Below are positions 58,516-64,000 of a stretch of 64,000 bases of DNA, piece by piece (the first letter of the stretch is position 1; each line of letters starts with the position of its first letter). The DNA lies in contig NZ_CP060418.1 of assembly GCF_014298075.1 (NCBI RefSeq), positions 3,410,001 to 3,474,000 on the forward strand. The letters are read 5' to 3'. The position numbers and the translations under genes were made by a program. The notes beneath the pieces are model-generated. The model saw only the letters and a program-made list of their open reading frames with translations, ran no database searches and had not been told where the DNA came from. Source of the DNA: Enterobacter sp. JUb54 (GTDB lineage: Bacteria; Pseudomonadota; Gammaproteobacteria; Enterobacterales; Enterobacteriaceae).

Positions 58516-60654
58516 ATGACACCGCATGTGATGAAACGCGATGGCTGTAAAGTGCCGTTCAAGTCAGAGCGCATTAATGAAGCAATTCTGCGTGCAGCTA
58601 AAGCAGCGGGAGTCGATGACGCAGACTATTGCGCCACCGTCGCAGAAGTCGTTAGCCAGCAAATGCAGGGCCGCGCCCAGGTTGATATCAACGAGATCCA
58701 GACCGCCGTTGAGAACCAGCTGATGGCCGGTCCGTACAAGCAGCTGGCGCGCGCCTACATTGAATATCGCCATGACCGCGATAGCCAACGTGAAAAGCGC
58801 GGCCGTCTGAACCAGGAGATTCGTGGACTGGTTGAGCAGACCAACTCGGCGTTACTCAACGAAAACGCCAACAAAGACAGTAAAGTCATCCCGACCCAGC
58901 GCGACCTGCTGGCCGGTATCGTCGCCAAACATTACGCCCGTCAGCACCTGCTGCCGCACGACGTAGTCATGGCTCACGAGCGTGGCGTGATTCACTATCA
59001 CGATCTCGACTATTCGCCGTTCTTCCCGATGTTCAACTGTATGCTGATCGACCTGAAAGGCATGCTGACCCACGGCTTTAAGATGGGTAACGCCGAGATC
59101 GAACCGCCGAAGTCTATCTCTACCGCCACCGCCGTCACGGCGCAGATTATTGCCCAGGTCGCCAGCCATATTTATGGCGGCACCACCATTAACCGTATTG
59201 ATGAAGTGCTCGCGCCGTTCGTCGCCGAGAGCTTCAATAAGCATCGTAAAATTGCCGAAGAGTGGCAGATCCCGGATGCCGAAGGTTACGCCCATTCTCG
59301 CACCGAAAAAGAGTGTTACGACGCCTTCCAGTCGCTGGAATACGAAGTGAATACCCTGCATACCGCCAATGGGCAGACGCCGTTCGTCACCTTTGGCTTT
59401 GGTCTGGGCACCAGTTGGGAATCCCGCCTGATTCAGCAGTCGATTCTGCGTAATCGTATCGCCGGCCTCGGTAAAAACCGCAAAACGGCGGTGTTCCCGA
59501 AACTGGTCTTTGCGATTCGCGACGGCCTGAACCACAAGTTCGGCGATGCCAACTATGACATCAAGCAGCTGGCGCTGGAGTGCGCAAGCAAGCGCATGTA
59601 CCCGGATATCCTCAACTACGATCAGGTGGTGAAGGTAACCGGTTCGTTTAAAACCCCGATGGGCTGCCGCAGCTTCCTCGGCGTGTGGGAAAACGAAAAC
59701 GGCGAAGAAGTTCACGATGGGCGTAACAACATCGGGGTAATCAGCCTCAACCTGCCGCGCATTGCCCTGGAAGCCAAAGGCGATGAAGCAGCATTCTGGA
59801 CGCTGCTGGACGAGCGCCTGCAGCTGGCGCGTAAAGCGCTGATGACGCGTATTGCGCGCCTCGAAGGCGTCAAAGCGCGCGTAGCACCGATTCTGTATAT
59901 GGAAGGGGCCTGCGGCGTGCGCCTGAAGGCCGATGACGACGTCTCTGAAATCTTCAAAAACGGCCGCGCGTCGATCTCTCTGGGCTACATCGGCATTCAC
60001 GAAACCATTAACGCGCTGGCGGGCGACACCCACATGTACGACAGCGAAGCGCTGCGTGCCAAAGGCGTTGCCATCGTACAGCGTCTGCGTGATGCCGTGG
60101 ACCAATGGAAAGACGAAACCGGGTATGGTTTCAGCCTCTACAGCACGCCGAGCGAAAACCTCTGCGATCGCTTCTGTCGTCTGGATACCGCCGAATTTGG
60201 CGTGATCCCGGGCGTAACGGACAAAGGCTACTACACCAACAGCTTCCACCTCGACGTCGAGAAGAAGGTGAACCCGTACGATAAGATCGACTTCGAAGCG
60301 GCCTACCCGCCAATCGCCAACGGCGGCTTCATCTGCTACGGCGAGTACCCGAACATTCAGCACAACCTGAAAGCGCTGGAAGACGTGTGGGATTACAGCT
60401 ATCAACACGTGCCGTATTACGGCACCAACACGCCGATCGACGAATGCTACGAGTGCGGTTTTACCGGTGAGTTCGAATGTACCAGTAAAGGCTTTACCTG
60501 CCCGAAATGCGGCAACCACGACGCCGCCCGCGTGTCGGTAACCCGTCGCGTGTGCGGTTACCTCGGCAGCCCGGACGCCCGTCCGTTCAACGCCGGTAAG
60601 CAGGAAGAGGTGAAACGCCGCGTCAAACACCTCGGCAACGGTCAACTCGGCTAA
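58516..60654 (+). CDS. nrdD: Anaerobic ribonucleoside-triphosphate reductase NrdD
   Basis: 712 residues, as in E. coli, from the ATG at 58516 (MTPHVMKRDGCKVPF). Glycyl-radical enzyme making deoxynucleotides without oxygen. N-terminal ATP-cone (~3-92), zinc site with Cys pairs CYEC and CPKC near residues 640-665, and the radical-glycine motif RVCGYLGSPDARPFN near residue 680. Activated by NrdG downstream, from which two ERIC copies separate it. Confidence 0.97.
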   Translation: MTPHVMKRDGCKVPFKSERINEAILRAAKAAGVDDADYCATVAEVVSQQMQGRAQVDINEIQTAVENQLMAGPYKQLARAYIEYRHDRDSQREKRGRLNQEIRGLVEQTNSALLNENANKDSKVIPTQRDLLAGIVAKHYARQHLLPHDVVMAHERGVIHYHDLDYSPFFPMFNCMLIDLKGMLTHGFKMGNAEIEPPKSISTATAVTAQIIAQVASHIYGGTTINRIDEVLAPFVAESFNKHRKIAEEWQIPDAEGYAHSRTEKECYDAFQSLEYEVNTLHTANGQTPFVTFGFGLGTSWESRLIQQSILRNRIAGLGKNRKTAVFPKLVFAIRDGLNHKFGDANYDIKQLALECASKRMYPDILNYDQVVKVTGSFKTPMGCRSFLGVWENENGEEVHDGRNNIGVISLNLPRIALEAKGDEAAFWTLLDERLQLARKALMTRIARLEGVKARVAPILYMEGACGVRLKADDDVSEIFKNGRASISLGYIGIHETINALAGDTHMYDSEALRAKGVAIVQRLRDAVDQWKDETGYGFSLYSTPSENLCDRFCRLDTAEFGVIPGVTDKGYYTNSFHLDVEKKVNPYDKIDFEAAYPPIANGGFICYGEYPNIQHNLKALEDVWDYSYQHVPYYGTNTPIDECYECGFTGEFECTSKGFTCPKCGNHDAARVSVTRRVCGYLGSPDARPFNAGKQEEVKRRVKHLGNGQLG

Positions 60655-60666
60655 TCTCGCCACCGT

Positions 60667-60704
60667 CCCCCCGGATAGCGCCGCCAGCGGCCTGTCCGGG
60701 CTAC
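60667..60704. repeat. Single REP palindrome after nrdD
   Basis: CCCCGGATAGCGCC, then GGCCTGTCCGGGCTAC: one REP unit before the ERIC pair. Confidence 0.7.
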
Positions 60705-60733
60705 AACGCACCAGCACAGGTTTCCTCAAATCA

Positions 60734-60846
60734 GTTGGCGTTGTAGCAAGGCGGCAAACGAGTCAGTCCCGGGAGCTTACTGTAGTAAGTGACCCGGGCG
60801 AGCGAGCGCAGCCAACGCCGCTGCAGCGTCAAATGAGAAACGAACA
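60734..60846. repeat. ERIC-type element, copy 1
   Basis: Contains AGTCCCGGGAGCTTACTGTA followed by GTAAGTGACCCGGG and GAGCGCAGCCAACGC, matching the ERIC core (CCCAGGAGCTTAC, AAGTAAGTGACTGGGG, GCAGCCAACGC). First of two copies at a 135-bp period. Confidence 0.85.
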
Positions 60847-60867
60847 GGCCTACGTTTTTCGCAAAGC

Positions 60868-60979
60868 AATTGGCGTCAGAACAAGGCGGCAAACGAAAGA
60901 GTCCCGGGGAGCTTACTGTAGTAAGTGACCCGGGTGAGTGAGCGCAGCCAACGCAGTAATGGCGTTAATTGAGAAGCGA
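60868..60979. repeat. ERIC-type element, copy 2
   Basis: Direct repeat of copy 1, same orientation, with AAGGCGGCAAACGAAAGAG, GGAGCTTACTGTAGTAAGTG and CGCAGCCAACGCAG. It ends two bases before the nrdG ATG, so it supplies the nrdG ribosome-binding region. Confidence 0.85.
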
Positions 60980-60981
60980 AA

Positions 60982-61446
60982 ATGAATTATCACCAGTACT
61001 ACCCCGTAGATATCGTCAACGGGCCTGGAACACGCTGCACCCTGTTTGTCTCCGGCTGCGTCCATGAATGCCCCGGCTGCTACAACAAAAGCACCTGGCG
61101 GCTGAACTCCGGACAGCCTTTCACCCAGGAAATGGAAGACCGAATCATCGCCGACCTCAACGACACTCGTATCACCCGCCAGGGCCTGTCGCTCTCCGGC
61201 GGCGATCCGCTGCACCCGCAGAACGTGCCGCACATTCTGAAACTGGTGAAGCGCATTCACGCGGAGTGCAAAGGGAAAGATATCTGGATCTGGACCGGCT
61301 ACAAACTGGCGGAGCTGGACGACGCGCAGATGGCGGTAGTGGATTTAATTAACGTGCTGATCGACGGCAAGTTTGTGCAGGATTTAAAAGACCCGGCGCT
61401 GATCTGGCGCGGCAGCAGCAATCAGGTGGTTCACCACCTGCGCTGA
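60982..61446 (+). CDS. nrdG: Anaerobic reductase-activating protein NrdG
   Basis: 154 residues, as in E. coli. Radical-SAM enzyme that installs the glycyl radical on NrdD. The 4Fe-4S motif CVHECPGC (CxxxCxxC) is near residue 26 and the GGDPLHPQN SAM-binding segment near 75. Starts MNYHQYYPVDIVNG. Same operon as nrdD but with a 327-bp gap filled by one REP and two ERIC units; no good Shine-Dalgarno besides GAAGCGAAA. Confidence 0.96.
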   Translation: MNYHQYYPVDIVNGPGTRCTLFVSGCVHECPGCYNKSTWRLNSGQPFTQEMEDRIIADLNDTRITRQGLSLSGGDPLHPQNVPHILKLVKRIHAECKGKDIWIWTGYKLAELDDAQMAVVDLINVLIDGKFVQDLKDPALIWRGSSNQVVHHLR

Positions 61447-61447
61447 G

Positions 61448-63358
61448 TTAAAAGCGGCTGACGCACTCCATCGCCACCGTTTTAAACTCGTCAAAACTGC
61501 GGGTGGTGGCAAGACGGGCCATGGCGCGTTCGCGCAGGAAGGTCACGAAAATATCATAGATCGCCATCGCCTCTTCATACTCGCTCTTGCTGATCGCCAG
61601 CAAAAAGACGATATGCGCGGTTTCATCGCCCCAGGCGATGCCGTTCGGCGCAATCACGGTATAGACCACGGTTTTTTGCGCCAGCAGACCAAGGGCGTGA
61701 GGCAGCGCAATGCCGTCCCCCAGCATGGTGCTGACGATCGCTTCACGCTCCACCACCGAATCATGGAACCCGGCATCGACAAAACCTTCCTGCTGTAGCT
61801 GCTGGCACAGTTCGGCAAACAGCGTCTGCTGGTCGACAGGCGCGTCGATCACCCGAAAATGAGCCTCATCGAAATACTTATTCAGCACCCAGGGGCGAGT
61901 CCGGTCCACCAGCACCAGCTTGCCGATTTGGTCCAGTTGATAATCCGTCGGGAACGGCGCAATCGTCACTACCGGCTTATCTTTTTCGCCAATCCACACG
62001 GTAGAGACCACGAAATCTTCCGCGATGCTCTCCAGCTGCTCATATTCCCGCTGCGACAGCGTGGCGGCAATCTCAAGCTGCGGATACTTACGCTGCAAAA
62101 TCGCCTCGATCATCCGCACCATCGCATTGCTGGTATCACACACCAGCAGCACCCGCGGCTGGCGCTGATAACCGATGTTGTAATGACGCTCCAGCCCGAC
62201 GCCGACGTGCAGCACCAGGAAGCCAATTTCGTTTTCGCTAATGGTATAGGGGGTATATTTGCCCCAGCTGCTCACCGCCGCGAGGGTCATATCCCACGAC
62301 ATCGGATAGTGCTGCTTAATGTTATCGAGCAGCGGGTTGGGGATCATTATCTGGTAGCGCACCCGGGTGATCATGGTCTTAATGTGGGTCAGCAGGTCGG
62401 CATGCAGCTGGGCGTCGTCCAGCAGGTTGTAGTTATACTGGCTGTTGATGTAGTTCAGGATGTAGTTCACCAGCGCTTCGCCATCGTCGGCGCTGATGGT
62501 GCCCGGATCGACGTCCTGGACCTGACGGGCGGCGAGGTGGACGCACAGCCACTCTTCTTCCGCCAGCGAGAGGGTTTTCCCCGCCTGCTGCTGCAGGACC
62601 GCAGCCAGATCCCGTGCGGCATCCCGCACGTTCTGCGCCACGTCTTCGGCGCTAAACTCGGCCAACGGATAGCCCTGGCTCACGCGATGGACTACCACCG
62701 CGCTGTACAGCCGGATAAAGCGCTCCCCTTCATCGGTCAGACGAACATGGTGGCGGGTCAGGATCTCCTGCAACACGCCCCCCAGCTGTTCCTGGACATC
62801 CGAATTTAACGCCTCTTCCCCCATCAGCGGATTCAACCCGCCCTGCTGCACCTGCTGCCACAGCAGATCGGTCAGGCAGGCGCGAATCGACACTTCGCTG
62901 CCGAACAAGCGCATGCCGTGACGCGGGCGCGTCTCCAGGGCCAGCTGATAGCGCTGAAAACGCTCGCGCACCTCGACCATGTCGTTTTGCAGGGTCGCGC
63001 GACTGACGAACCACTCGTCCGCCAGGTCTTCAAGCTTGATAGAGAACGCCGAGGTCAAAAAGCGCACCAGCAGAAAGTTGATGCGATCCTGGGCGGTGCG
63101 CGGGATATGCTGCGGCTTTGGCGCGCTCGCCTCCAGGGTCTGGTAGCGCGACGGATCGTCGATTTTCAGTTGATAGCCGCTGCCGCGGGTCAAAATAAAT
63201 TGCGCGCCGTAATGCTCTAATAGCGCGTTCAGCGCGGTGATATCGGCGCGAACGGTACGGGTAGAAACCGACAGCCGCTGCGCCAGTTCATCCTGGGGCA
63301 GCGTTTCGTTTTGCAGCAAGGTAAACAGTTGCGCTAAACGTTGGTTGGGAAATCGCAT
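61448..63358 (-). CDS. PRD-domain transcriptional regulator with EIIB/EIIA domains (BglG/MtlR type)
   Basis: 636 residues. Layout: N-terminal HTH (residues ~5-60, QDELAQRLSVSTRTVRADI), Mga-like segment (~85-165), PRD1 with His224 and His274, PRD2 with His325 and His384, EIIB-like domain with Cys407 (LLVCDTS) and EIIA domain with His554 (ALPHAL). Such proteins activate sugar operons when the phosphotransferase system sets their phosphorylation. No PTS permease or sugar enzyme lies beside it, so its target is unknown; a lactonase-family gene lies 22 bp upstream on the same strand. Confidence 0.88.
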   Translation of the reverse strand: MRFPNQRLAQLFTLLQNETLPQDELAQRLSVSTRTVRADITALNALLEHYGAQFILTRGSGYQLKIDDPSRYQTLEASAPKPQHIPRTAQDRINFLLVRFLTSAFSIKLEDLADEWFVSRATLQNDMVEVRERFQRYQLALETRPRHGMRLFGSEVSIRACLTDLLWQQVQQGGLNPLMGEEALNSDVQEQLGGVLQEILTRHHVRLTDEGERFIRLYSAVVVHRVSQGYPLAEFSAEDVAQNVRDAARDLAAVLQQQAGKTLSLAEEEWLCVHLAARQVQDVDPGTISADDGEALVNYILNYINSQYNYNLLDDAQLHADLLTHIKTMITRVRYQIMIPNPLLDNIKQHYPMSWDMTLAAVSSWGKYTPYTISENEIGFLVLHVGVGLERHYNIGYQRQPRVLLVCDTSNAMVRMIEAILQRKYPQLEIAATLSQREYEQLESIAEDFVVSTVWIGEKDKPVVTIAPFPTDYQLDQIGKLVLVDRTRPWVLNKYFDEAHFRVIDAPVDQQTLFAELCQQLQQEGFVDAGFHDSVVEREAIVSTMLGDGIALPHALGLLAQKTVVYTVIAPNGIAWGDETAHIVFLLAISKSEYEEAMAIYDIFVTFLRERAMARLATTRSFDEFKTVAMECVSRF

Positions 63359-63380
63359 GTCAGTTCCTTCTCTTTACGGC

Positions 63381-64000
63381 TCACGGTTGAGCGGATATCA
63401 CCATCTGTGACGGGCTGCCTACCGGGGTGTATTCCGGGGCAAAAGTCAGTTTGCCGCTCCTGGCCGCAACGCTAAAACGGGTAATATTATCACTGCGTTG
63501 GTTCATGACGTACAGCCATTGCCCCTGATTATCCAGCGTCAACGTGCGGGGGTAGTCGCCACGGGTCCAGATATCTTCCTGATGGCTCAGGCTGCCGTCG
63601 GCCAGCACGCTAAAGTGGGCAATACTGTTATGCAGACGGTTGGCGACATACAGCTGCTTACCGTCAGGGCTGAGTACCAGGCCCGCGGCGAAACTGGTGC
63701 CTTTGTACTCCTTCGGCAGCGCGGAGATGGTTTTGCCCTCACGCAGCAGCCCGCTTTTCTTATCAAGATGATAGAAGGTCAGCGTCGAGGCTTCTTCGTT
63801 AATCAGCCACAGGCCGTCGCCCTTCGGTGTAAAGACAAAGTGACGTGGTCCGGCGCCTTCCGACGATGCGGCAATAAACGGCGGATCGTTCGGCGTCAGA
63901 GTGCCGCTGCGGTTATCCAGCCGGTACTGATAGATACGATCCAGCCCCAGATCGGTGGAAAACACATACTGCCCACTCGGATCGGCGGCGATCATATGAG
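63381..64000 (-). CDS. Lactonase (YbhE/Pgl-like) beta-propeller protein, 5' part missing
   Basis: At least 206 codons, continuing past the right edge; the ATG at 63995 is probably internal because the frame stays open to 64000. Repeated propeller signatures are ADPSGQYVFSTDLGLDRIYQY, LVLSPDGKQLYVANRLHNSIAHF and LTLDNQGQWLYVMNQRSDNI. The family includes 6-phosphogluconolactonase (Pgl) and uncharacterised lactonases; which substrate applies cannot be told. Likely cotranscribed with the PRD regulator downstream. Confidence 0.8.
   Translation of the reverse strand, partial: HMIAADPSGQYVFSTDLGLDRIYQYRLDNRSGTLTPNDPPFIAASSEGAGPRHFVFTPKGDGLWLINEEASTLTFYHLDKKSGLLREGKTISALPKEYKGTSFAAGLVLSPDGKQLYVANRLHNSIAHFSVLADGSLSHQEDIWTRGDYPRTLTLDNQGQWLYVMNQRSDNITRFSVAARSGKLTFAPEYTPVGSPSQMVISAQP

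Overview
This is chromosomal DNA from an Enterobacterales bacterium, most likely Klebsiella or a close relative such as Raoultella. The reasons are a GC-rich coding style, an E. coli-like gene order (valS-holC-pepA-lptFG, argI-rraB-miaE, pyrLBI-ridA, mgtA-treRBC-nrdDG), a glycerophosphodiesterase with every metal ligand of Enterobacter aerogenes GpdQ, and many REP and ERIC intergenic repeats. The species call is an inference; no database was searched.

1-5300 is the end of a genomic island inserted at the 3' end of the tRNA-Leu gene leuX. A P4-like tyrosine integrase sits beside the tRNA. Inward of it lie dptF, dptG and the start of dptH, the restriction half of a DNA-phosphorothioate (Dnd/Dpt) defence system. 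The modification genes and the far attachment site are not in view.

5561-32151 is a metabolic block between ahr and yjgR, where E. coli K-12 carries the idn L-idonate genes. It holds: (i) an ABC transporter wrapped around gpdQ, for uptake and cleavage of glycerophosphodiesters; (ii) a D-xylonate/xyloside module matching E. coli yagEFGH plus xynR (yagI): aldolase, dehydratase, GPH transporter, GH43 glycosidase and IclR regulator; (iii) a myo-inositol catabolic cluster (iolE, iolH-like, iolG, iolD, iolC fused to DUF2090, iolR, iolB, iolA, iolI-like) with a recurring TGAAAT-N4-ATTTCA element at its divergent promoters. Two large REP arrays flank the xylonate module.

32249-47471 is conserved core: yjgR, lptG/lptF, pepA, holC, valS, a GNAT acetyltransferase, miaE, rraB, argI with paired ARG boxes, tabA, the pyrL attenuator with pyrBI, and ridA. 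47557-50423 encodes a three-gene TRAP transporter of unknown substrate. 50784-61446 holds mgtA with its mgtL leader and PhoP box, treR-treB-treC with a TreR operator, and nrdD-nrdG with an FNR-type site, two NrdR-like boxes and two ERIC elements inside the operon. 61448-64000 holds a PRD/EIIA regulator and a truncated lactonase-family gene.

Nothing here is a clearly undescribed system. The most interesting points are the dptFGH island end with repeats between integrase and tRNA, the gpdQ transporter operon with a possible Pho box, the shared iol operator, and ERIC elements sitting next to the holC and nrdG starts.
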